This document shows, piece after piece, positions 51,565 to 59,054 of a stretch of DNA of 64,000 nt (position 1 is the stretch's first letter; every line of letters begins with the position of its first letter). The notes below the pieces were generated by a model. It saw nothing but the letters and a program-made list of their open reading frames with translations. It ran no database searches and had not been told where the DNA came from. Made by a program: the position numbers and the translations under genes. The stretch is from Ga0077555 sp963746315 (GTDB lineage: Bacteria; Pseudomonadota; Alphaproteobacteria; Rhizobiales; Hyphomicrobiaceae). The stretch is from contig CAVVAR010000003.1 in NCBI GenBank assembly GCA_963746315.1, positions 806,001 to 870,000 of the forward strand, in the 5' to 3' direction.

Positions 51565-53154
51565 ATGGCAAAGACCATCGAAGCCCGCGCGCTGAAGCAA
51601 GCCTTGAAGGAGCCGGGCGAGATTGCACTCCTCGACGTCCGCGAGACCGGCGCCTACAGCCAAGGGCATCCGCTGTTCTCCGTGCCGCTCGCCTATAGCC
51701 GGCTGGAGCTCGACGCCGAGCGTCTGGTTCCCCGCCGCGGAACCCGCATCGTCGTGTTCGACGGCGGCGAGGGTTTCGCCGAGACGGCTGCGCGTCGCCT
51801 CGAGGGCATGGGCTATACGGACGTCGCCGTGCTGCAAGGCGGCGCGCCCGGCTGGAAGGCTGCCGGCTATCACCTGTTCGAGGGCGTCAACGTGCCCTCC
51901 AAGGCATTCGGCGAGATCGTCGAGGTCGCCCGCCACACGCCGCGCATCAACGCCCGCGAGCTGATCGCCATGCAGGAGCGCGGCGAGAAAATGGTCATCG
52001 TCGACGGCCGCACCTGGGACGAGTACCGCCGCTTCAACATCCCAGGCGGCATCAGTCTGCCTAATGGCGAGCTGGCGCTGCACATCGACGGTCTGGTGAA
52101 AGATCGCGACACCAGGATCGTCGTCAATTGCGCCGGCCGCACCCGCTCCATCATTGGTGCGCAGACGCTGATCGACTGGGGCATCGAGAACGAGGTTGTC
52201 GCACTCGAGAACGGCACCCAGGGCTACTGGCTCGAAGGCATCCCCATCGAGCACGGCGCCGACCGCCGCGCGCCGACAGGCGACACCTCGCCGGCGGCCA
52301 TCGCAGCCAAGCGCGAGCGGGCGAAAGCCCACGCCACACGCCACGGTGTCGTCTATGCCGACGCTGCCGCCGTCATCGCCATGGCCAACGATACGTCGCG
52401 CACCACGTTTCTTTTCGACACGCGCACCGCCGAGGAGTTCGCCCGCGACGCGCTCCCCGCCTTCGCCCACGCGCCGGGCGGCCAGCTGCAGCAGGCGACC
52501 GACCAGTGGGTCGGCGTCAAGGGCGCCCGTATCGTGCTCTCGGACTTGGGCGAGATGGTCCGCGCGCCCATGACCGCCGCTTGGCTCCGCCAGCTCGGCC
52601 ACGAGGCGATCGTCCTGACCGATGGCGCCGGAGCACGCGAAGCCTTCGCCGGCTCGGGTCTCATCGAGGCGAGAAAGCCGAAGTTCGACGCAAGCCGCAT
52701 TCGCATGCGCGAGGTCTCCGAGGCAGACGTCGCCGCAGCGATTGCAAAGGGCGAGGGCCAGGTCATCGACGTCCGCCCCAGCATGAGCTACCGCGACGGC
52801 CATATCGAAGGCGCGACCTGGTCCATCCGTCCGCGCATCGCCCGCGACGTTCGCGACCCGTCGAAGCCCGTTGTGCTGGTCGCCGACGACCGGGGCGTAG
52901 CAGCGCTTGCAGCCCTCGATCTCGCCGAGGCCGGTTGCGGCGATGTCGCGGTGATGGCTAGCGGCATGCAGTCGTGGACTGGGAAGACGGTCGAGACCCC
53001 CTCCATTCCGTCCGACGCCGAGTGCATCGACTTCGTTTTCCACACGCTAGGGCGCAACGAGGGCAACCTCGAGTCGGCGCGCGCCTATCTCGCCTGGGAG
53101 ATCGGTCTCGTAGACCAGCTCGACGCCGACGAGCGGGCCGTTTTCAGGCTCTAG
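51565..53154 (+). CDS. Four-domain rhodanese-related protein
   Basis: A 529-residue cytoplasmic protein with four tandem rhodanese-like domains at about 5-105, 125-230, 265-375 and 395-490. Only domain 2 keeps an active-site cysteine (NCAGRTRS, Cys189); domains 1, 3 and 4 have Asp or Ala at the equivalent place (FDGGEG, LSDLGEM, VADDRG). Rhodaneses transfer sulfane sulfur from thiosulfate or persulfides. The start at 51565 follows GAGGAG. Similar multi-rhodanese proteins exist in other alphaproteobacteria; their role is not well defined. The nearby YeeE/YedE transporter and cNMP-rhodanese protein make sulfur handling plausible. Confidence 0.9.
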   Translation: MAKTIEARALKQALKEPGEIALLDVRETGAYSQGHPLFSVPLAYSRLELDAERLVPRRGTRIVVFDGGEGFAETAARRLEGMGYTDVAVLQGGAPGWKAAGYHLFEGVNVPSKAFGEIVEVARHTPRINARELIAMQERGEKMVIVDGRTWDEYRRFNIPGGISLPNGELALHIDGLVKDRDTRIVVNCAGRTRSIIGAQTLIDWGIENEVVALENGTQGYWLEGIPIEHGADRRAPTGDTSPAAIAAKRERAKAHATRHGVVYADAAAVIAMANDTSRTTFLFDTRTAEEFARDALPAFAHAPGGQLQQATDQWVGVKGARIVLSDLGEMVRAPMTAAWLRQLGHEAIVLTDGAGAREAFAGSGLIEARKPKFDASRIRMREVSEADVAAAIAKGEGQVIDVRPSMSYRDGHIEGATWSIRPRIARDVRDPSKPVVLVADDRGVAALAALDLAEAGCGDVAVMASGMQSWTGKTVETPSIPSDAECIDFVFHTLGRNEGNLESARAYLAWEIGLVDQLDADERAVFRL

Positions 53155-53170
53155 CACGCGAGGCGGCCGG

Positions 53171-53184
53171 CTCCCCTAGGGGAG
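53171..53184. terminator. Short palindrome between convergent genes
   Basis: The 14-base palindrome CTCCCCTAGGGGAG sits 17 bases after the rhodanese stop and 37 bases after the end of the convergent universal stress protein gene. It could form a 5-bp stem with a CTAG loop and act as a weak bidirectional terminator. No T-run is present. Confidence 0.4.
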
Positions 53185-53221
53185 TCGCATCGCGCCAACG
53201 GTGCCGGACGGTCTCGATCCA

Positions 53222-54070
53222 TCACCACCCTCGCACAGCCAGGACATCGCAAGTGGCTCGGGCGAGCACATGCTCTGCCACGCTCCCCAGCACCGCGCGC
53301 CCCAGACCCGATCGACCGTGCGTGCCGACGACCAGGAGATCGGGGCGAGTTTCCTCGGCAGTGGCGATGATCACCTCATCCGGTCGCCCCTCTTTGGCGA
53401 TCACTCGTCGAACAACGATCGGCTCGGAGAGCGATGCCAGGAACTCGCGGGTCTGGGCATCGACCATCTCCTGGAACTGGAGCTGGTGTTTCTTGGCCAA
53501 GTCGTCCATCGACCCTCTGGAGAATATTAGGCCACGGAACGGAAGGTCGAAGGCATGGACGAGGGTAATATCGGTGTCGGGGGCGAGCTTGACCGCCGCT
53601 TCGATGGCCCTCCGAGACGGGATCGAGAAATCGATGGCGGCCAGAAGGCTGACATAGCGATGACGGGCGGGCGATCTGACGACGAGGACAGGCCGATTGC
53701 CGAACCGGATGACGCGCTCGCCCGTGCTGCCCCGGAAAAGGTCGAGAAGGATGTCCTTGCGGTGTTGTCCGATCACGATCAGGTCGGCATTAGCACGCTC
53801 TGCCTCGGCAAGTATGGACTGATAGTGCTCGCCGACCACGACCCGGAGTTCGCTGTCACTGACACCGCTCTGCGCAAGCGGCGCGATTGCAGATCGAAGG
53901 ACGTTCTCGGCATCCTCGACCTGGCGATCGGCCAAGGCCGCGGGAAGCTCCTCGTCCACCACATGGACCACAATCAGCTTCGCCTTGTGATGTTCAGCCA
54001 AAGTGGCAGCTCGTGCGAGCGCGCGGTCCGAGCGCGCCGAAAGATCGCTGGCTACGAGAATTGTTTGCAT
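53222..54070 (-). CDS. Tandem universal stress protein (UspA domains)
   Basis: A 282-residue protein with two UspA domains. The first opens MQTILVASDLSARSDRALARAATLA and ends near GSTGERVIRFGNRPVLVV; the second has AAIDFSIPSRRAIEAAVKLA and the ATP-binding GTHGRSGLGRAVLGSVAEHVL. The first domain's loop (GQHRKDILLDLFRGSTGERV) is also an ATP-type motif. AAGGAG precedes the ATG at 54070, which is 40 bases after the stop of the antiporter gene, so the two are likely cotranscribed. Confidence 0.93.
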   Translation of the reverse strand: MQTILVASDLSARSDRALARAATLAEHHKAKLIVVHVVDEELPAALADRQVEDAENVLRSAIAPLAQSGVSDSELRVVVGEHYQSILAEAERANADLIVIGQHRKDILLDLFRGSTGERVIRFGNRPVLVVRSPARHRYVSLLAAIDFSIPSRRAIEAAVKLAPDTDITLVHAFDLPFRGLIFSRGSMDDLAKKHQLQFQEMVDAQTREFLASLSEPIVVRRVIAKEGRPDEVIIATAEETRPDLLVVGTHGRSGLGRAVLGSVAEHVLARATCDVLAVRGW

Positions 54071-54110
54071 TGTCGCTCTCCTTGCGCTCGAGGACGCCAC
54101 CCGTCGGCGA

Positions 54111-55826
54111 TTAAGCAAGCGGCCTTTGATCGTCGACATCGACAACAGGCATGCGTTGCGGACGCTCGTGTGACCTCACCAACTCGACGGCGCGATCAGC
54201 CGCGTCCTGAAACGGCTCGAGCACGAGATCCGCGCCAGCTTGCAGCGCCCCGTCCGTGTCGGCCGGTCTACGGTTCCGGATTCCGATGCGGCCTTCGTAG
54301 CCTGCATGCCTGACGGCGGCGATAACCGTCATCCTGACGTCCTCGTGCGCCAAGCCAGCATCCTGGTCGGCGATTGCGGAGATCACCCAGTCCGCACCCG
54401 TCAGCGGCAAAGTCGCGACGAACTCGGGATCGGTAACATCTCCATAAATTGCGTCTCCGCCGCGCGCCTGCCAGTCGCGCACTGCGCGGGGATTGAAGTC
54501 GACGCAAAGCACCCGCTGTCCACCATTCTTAAGGCGGCTGGCAATCGCCTCGCCATATCGCCCGAGGCCGAAGATGACCGCATCATAACGCTCCCCATCG
54601 GACTGAGCAGCCTCCGTTTCTCGCGGCGCCCCGTTCCTTTCGAACGACGGCAGCAGGGGCTCCGCAGCGGCATACAGCTGATGGGAATACGTGATCATGT
54701 AGGTCGAGGCTGCGATGGTGATCAGCCCGACGAGCGTCACAAGGCCGAGGCTTGACGCGTCAATGTGCCCGAGGCTGACGCCCATGGCCATGAAGATGAG
54801 TGAGAACTCGCTGATCTGCGCTACCGTCAGTCCAGCAAGGAAACCGGTTCTTTTCCGGTAGCCCATCACGCCCATGATGGCCATCACGATCAGTGGATTG
54901 CCGATCAACACGAAGAGCGAAAGAACCAACGACGAGAGGAGTCCAGCGCCTACGTGCGTGAGTTGAAGCTTTGAGCCTAACCCGATGAAGAAGAAGAGGA
55001 GCAGAAAGTCCCTGAGTGGCGCCAGTCTCGCGGCCAAGGCTTCACGATAGGGCGTCGAAGCCAGAGCAACGCCGGCCAGCAGGCCACCGAGTTCCTTGCC
55101 GAACCCGAGATACTCTCCGACCGCCGCCAGCGATGCGGCCAGCGCAACGGCGAATAGGAGCAGGAGTTCTGGTCGACGCGCCAGCGCTTCCGTCAGCGGC
55201 GTAGCCACGTAGCGGATGAAGATGAGCACAGCGGCCAACATCGCGCCGCCCGCCAAGAATACTCCAGCGACTGCGCCGACCGAGGCGCCGGATTGGGCAC
55301 CGATCCCGATCGCGGAGAGCACGATCATGGCGATGACGACCACGATATCCTGAACGATCAGGAACCCGAGCGCAATCTGGCCATGAAGGGAATCGACCTC
55401 GCGCTTGTCCGACAGCAGCTTGACGATGATGATGGTGCTGGAAAAGGTCAGAGCGACCGCGATGTAGAGGCTCGCGACGGCGTCGAAACCCAGAGCCAGG
55501 CAGATGAAGAAGCCGATAAGGGCGGTAAACGCGACCTGGCCGAGACCGGTATTCAGGGACACCGCGCCAAGCGACTTGATGAGCTTCACATCGAGCTTCA
55601 GTCCGACCAAGAACAGCAGCAGTGCGATGCCTAGTTCCGAGAGAGCCGAGATCTTCTCACTCGAGCGTGTGATATCGAGCGCTGACGGGCCGGCGAGAAT
55701 GCCGACGGCGATGAAGCTGACGATGAGCGGCTGGCGCAACAGGTGCCCTACGAACCCGACGCCCGCGGCGAGCACGAGCAGTGCCGAGATCTCGAAGAAC
55801 AGCGAATGGCTCAGCAGGTCGCGCAT
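54111..55826 (-). CDS. Kef-type potassium/proton antiporter (CPA2)
   Basis: A 571-residue monovalent cation:proton antiporter of the CPA2 family. About 12 membrane helices fill residues 1-385, including GIALLLFLVGLKLDVKLIK, TFSSTIIIVKLLSD (TMH5 region) and GKELGGLLAGVALAST. A TrkA-N Rossmann domain at about 415-530 starts VIFGLGRYGEAIASRL and would bind NAD(H) or AMP to gate transport. Paired with a universal stress protein downstream, it probably serves potassium or pH homeostasis under stress. Confidence 0.92.
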   Translation of the reverse strand: MRDLLSHSLFFEISALLVLAAGVGFVGHLLRQPLIVSFIAVGILAGPSALDITRSSEKISALSELGIALLLFLVGLKLDVKLIKSLGAVSLNTGLGQVAFTALIGFFICLALGFDAVASLYIAVALTFSSTIIIVKLLSDKREVDSLHGQIALGFLIVQDIVVVIAMIVLSAIGIGAQSGASVGAVAGVFLAGGAMLAAVLIFIRYVATPLTEALARRPELLLLFAVALAASLAAVGEYLGFGKELGGLLAGVALASTPYREALAARLAPLRDFLLLFFFIGLGSKLQLTHVGAGLLSSLVLSLFVLIGNPLIVMAIMGVMGYRKRTGFLAGLTVAQISEFSLIFMAMGVSLGHIDASSLGLVTLVGLITIAASTYMITYSHQLYAAAEPLLPSFERNGAPRETEAAQSDGERYDAVIFGLGRYGEAIASRLKNGGQRVLCVDFNPRAVRDWQARGGDAIYGDVTDPEFVATLPLTGADWVISAIADQDAGLAHEDVRMTVIAAVRHAGYEGRIGIRNRRPADTDGALQAGADLVLEPFQDAADRAVELVRSHERPQRMPVVDVDDQRPLA

Positions 55827-55965
55827 GAATTCGAATTCCCCGCATCGGTGCCTGAGCTAGTGGCAGATGTTGGGGTGCCCCGAATACCGTAGGTCTACCA
55901 ATGTGAATGTTGCGCGTAAGCGCTGCGTTCACTCGCTGACTCTGAACTCGTGGCAGCTCTCCCGA

Positions 55966-57627
55966 TCAATTCGCGCCTTCCAGCAGCCGCCGTGCGATCA
56001 CCTGTGCCTGGATCTCGGCGGCGCCTTCGAAGATGTTGAGGATGCGGGCGTCGCACAACACCCGGCTCACCGGGTACTCCAGCGCAAAGCCGTTGCCACC
56101 GTGGATCTGCACCGCGTTGTCCGCGTTGGCCCAGGCGATGCGCGCCGCGAGCAGCTTGGCCATGCCCGCCTCGAGGTCGCAGCGCCGCCCCTCGTCCTTC
56201 TCGCGTGCGGCGAAATAGGTGATCTGACGCGCGACCATCGTCTCGACGGCCATCATGACGATCTTGTTGGCGACGCGCGGGAACGCATAGATCGCCTTGC
56301 CGAACTGCTGCCGATCGAGCGCGTACTTGAGCGCGAGGTCCATCGCCGATTGCGCCACGCCGACCGCCCGCGCCGCCGTCTGGATACGCGCGCTCTCGAA
56401 CGTCGCCATCAGCTGCTTGAAGCCCTGCCCCTCCTGGCCGCCGAGCAGTTGATCAACCGGCACCTCGAAGCCGTCGAACGAGATGTCGAACTCTTTCATG
56501 CCGCGATAGCCGAGCACCTCGATCTCCCCGCCGGTCATACCCTCGGCCGGGAACGGGTTGTCGTCGGTGCCGCGCGGCTTCTCGGCGAGCAGCATCGAGA
56601 GGCCGCGATAGCCTTTCTCGGCTGGGTTGGTGCGCACCAGCAGCGTCATCATATCGGCGCGCACGGGATGCGTGATCCACGTCTTCTGGCCATAGACTTT
56701 GTAGACATCCCCGTGCTTCTCGGCACGGGTGCGCAACGAGGCGAGGTCGGAGCCGGTGTTGGGCTCGGTGAAGACGGCGGTCGGAAGAAGCTCGCCCGTG
56801 GCGATGGCCTTCAAATACTTGTCCTTCTGCTCCTCCGTGCCGTTCTGCAGGATGAGCTCGCCCGCGATCTCCGAGCGCGTGCCGAGCGAGCCGACGCCGA
56901 TGTAGCCGCGCGACAGCTCCTCGGAGACGAGGCACATCGCCTCCTTGCCGAGGCCGAGGCCGCCGTGCGCTTCCGGGATCGTCAGGCCGAACACGCCCAT
57001 GGCGCTCATCTCGGCCACGACGTCGAGCGGGATGTAGTTGTTCTGCAGGTGCCAGTCGTGAGCGTAGGGCAGAACCTTGTCGACGGCGAACTTGCGCATC
57101 TCCTCGCGCATTGCGGCGTGCGTCTCGTCCATGCCGCTGTCACCGAAGGTGGTCGCCTCGGGTTGCTCCGCGATCAGCGTTGCGATGCGGGCCTTGATCT
57201 CCTCGCCGCAGCCCTTGTCGATCAGGTCGGCTACGGCTGGGTCGGCTGCGAACCGCGCGACCTCCTGAACAGGCACCCCGAGCTGGCCGAGACGCACCAT
57301 CTCGACCTGGCTCATGGGAATGCCGCCGGCGATCTGCGCCAGGTACTCGCCATAGGCCACATCAAGCAGCAGGCGCTCCATTTCGCCGAGGCGGCCGTCA
57401 TCGCCGAGCTTACGCGCCCAGCCGAGCATCTGCCGTAGTGCCTCGACATAGGTCGCGAGCCACGCGAGGCCGTGAAGGGCGTGCTGTCCCGCGTCGGCCG
57501 TGGCCGCGGCGGCTTGCTTGGCTCGAACGCCGGACTTTGCCGATGCGAGCACGCGTTCGGCCGCCGCCAGCGCCTGACCATGTGCCTCGAACGGTGTCGG
57601 ACGTGCGCTGCGTGCGGCCTCGGCCAT
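55966..57627 (-). CDS. mcd: Acyl-CoA dehydrogenase, probable (2S)-methylsuccinyl-CoA dehydrogenase
   Basis: A 553-residue flavoenzyme. Residues about 1-160 are a helical N-terminal extension not found in ordinary acyl-CoA dehydrogenases, and residues about 160-553 are the acyl-CoA dehydrogenase core with FTEPNTGSDLASLRTRAEK, VYGQKTWITHPVRADMM and the C-terminal LNIFEGAAEIQAQVIARRLL. The extension and total length match Mcd of the ethylmalonyl-CoA pathway, which oxidises (2S)-methylsuccinyl-CoA to mesaconyl-CoA during acetate or C1 assimilation. AGGAG precedes the ATG. It stands alone; other pathway genes are not in this window. A generic acyl-CoA dehydrogenase is the alternative. Confidence 0.8.
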   Translation of the reverse strand: MAEAARSARPTPFEAHGQALAAAERVLASAKSGVRAKQAAAATADAGQHALHGLAWLATYVEALRQMLGWARKLGDDGRLGEMERLLLDVAYGEYLAQIAGGIPMSQVEMVRLGQLGVPVQEVARFAADPAVADLIDKGCGEEIKARIATLIAEQPEATTFGDSGMDETHAAMREEMRKFAVDKVLPYAHDWHLQNNYIPLDVVAEMSAMGVFGLTIPEAHGGLGLGKEAMCLVSEELSRGYIGVGSLGTRSEIAGELILQNGTEEQKDKYLKAIATGELLPTAVFTEPNTGSDLASLRTRAEKHGDVYKVYGQKTWITHPVRADMMTLLVRTNPAEKGYRGLSMLLAEKPRGTDDNPFPAEGMTGGEIEVLGYRGMKEFDISFDGFEVPVDQLLGGQEGQGFKQLMATFESARIQTAARAVGVAQSAMDLALKYALDRQQFGKAIYAFPRVANKIVMMAVETMVARQITYFAAREKDEGRRCDLEAGMAKLLAARIAWANADNAVQIHGGNGFALEYPVSRVLCDARILNIFEGAAEIQAQVIARRLLEGAN

Positions 57628-57974
57628 CGGATGAGCTCCTGAAAGTGTGCTGCGGCGCACCATAGCGCTCCGTCAGCGGGAGGCAAGATGGTGCGTCTCC
57701 GCATTGGAAATGCCTGCCGTCGCCCGTCCATCGCGAAAGCACGGCGGTGCGGCAGCAGGGGCCACAGCATGCCAGGAGACAGCATTTTGCGGGTCGGACC
57801 GCCAGCGTAGGATGGCATCGCATGCTTCGCAAGAAGAGAGCAACACGATAGCCGGAATGCTGGCTAGATGGAGATTAAATTCTGAAATATGTGAGATTTG
57901 CTTTCATAAATTGAAAAAATATTCCCAGAAGAGTATCAACCAACGAACGTTGCAGCTTGGCACAGGATGCCCCC
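57628..57974. promoter_or_regulatory. Divergent intergenic region, mcd / sulfur transporter
   Basis: The 347 bases between two outward-facing genes should contain both promoters. The right part (about 57840-57960) is strikingly AT-rich for this genome, with stretches such as GGAGATTAAATTC and TGAAAAAATATTCC. A TGAAA...TTTCA pair at about 57882-57905 is a possible operator. No gene was recognised in it. Confidence 0.45.
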
Positions 57975-59054
57975 ATGTCGGCAGAGCTCGCCTTCGGTCT
58001 CACCCCGCGCACCGCTTCGGTCCTGATCGGCGCTGGGCTCGGCCTCACCTTCGGCATCCTCGCCGAGCGCACGAAATTCTGTCTGCGACGCGGCATCGCG
58101 GGAGAGCCGGAAGAGCGGCCCGCGGCACTGGGCGTATGGGCGATCGCGCTCGCTGTGGCGTTGGCCGGCACCACCGCTGTGCTCGCCGCCGGGCTGGTCG
58201 ATCTGGCCGACCACCGCTTCATGGCCGCTCGCCTTTCCGTTGTCGCCATCGTCGTCGGCGGACTTCTGTTCGGCATCGGCATGGTGCTCGCCAGGGGCTG
58301 TGCCTCTCGGCTGACCGTACTGGCCGGAACAGGCAACCTGCGCGCTCTCACGGTGCTGATCGTGTTCGCCGCCGTTGCGCACGCTGCCTTGAAGGGCGCC
58401 TTGGCTCCGATTCGCACGAGCCTCGGCGCTTATACCGTCGACCTTGGCGGCATCACGACGCTTGCGGCCCTGCCGGGCGGCGCCGTTCTATGGTCGGCAG
58501 CCGCCATCGCCGCGCTTCTGGTCCTCGTCGTCCGCTCCGGTGCCCGCCCGGCCTATCTCGCCGGCGGCGCGTTGATCGGGGCGCTGGCTCCGATTGGCTG
58601 GCTCGCGACCGGCTGGCTGCTCAAGGACGACTTCGAGCCGATCCCCGCCGAAACCATTGCGCTCACCTCGGCCGGTGCCGAGACGCTGTTCTGGTGGGTT
58701 GCCAGCTCCGCCATTCAGCCGACATTCGGCGTGGGCTTCCTGGCGGGCATCGTCGGCGGGAGCTTCCTGTCGTCAGCCCTGGCCCGCGAGTTCAAGGTCG
58801 TCGGCTTCACCGAGGCGACGCCGACAGGACGCTATCTGGCAGGTGGCGCACTGATGGGGCTTGGCGGCGTTCTGGCGGGCGGCTGCACGGTCGGTGCCGG
58901 TCTCGCGGGGGCCGCCACGCTCAGTGTCGCGGCCATCCTGGCATTGTTGTCGATCGTTGCCGGCGCCGTGATCGCCGAGGCTGTCGCGCGCCTGAACCTG
59001 CGTGCCGCGACGATCGCCGACGCAGCCAGTGCGGGGGCCGCTTTTACCCCCTGA
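57975..59054 (+). CDS. YeeE/YedE-family sulfur-compound transporter
   Basis: A 359-residue membrane protein with about nine to ten helices. It has the family's cysteine motifs: TKFCLRRG (residue about 35), VLARGCASRLT (about 113) and AGGCTVGAGLAG (about 310), which conduct thiosulfate or related sulfur compounds through the membrane. CAGGA lies seven bases before the ATG at 57975. Its last 11 bases overlap the end of pheT on the other strand. Confidence 0.92.
   Translation: MSAELAFGLTPRTASVLIGAGLGLTFGILAERTKFCLRRGIAGEPEERPAALGVWAIALAVALAGTTAVLAAGLVDLADHRFMAARLSVVAIVVGGLLFGIGMVLARGCASRLTVLAGTGNLRALTVLIVFAAVAHAALKGALAPIRTSLGAYTVDLGGITTLAALPGGAVLWSAAAIAALLVLVVRSGARPAYLAGGALIGALAPIGWLATGWLLKDDFEPIPAETIALTSAGAETLFWWVASSAIQPTFGVGFLAGIVGGSFLSSALAREFKVVGFTEATPTGRYLAGGALMGLGGVLAGGCTVGAGLAGAATLSVAAILALLSIVAGAVIAEAVARLNLRAATIADAASAGAAFTP

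Noticed and set aside
51184..53043. Long open frame (about 619 codons) antisense to the multi-rhodanese gene
   Set aside because: The plus-strand reading has clear rhodanese domains and a ribosome-binding site; the antisense product is low-complexity with no recognisable fold.
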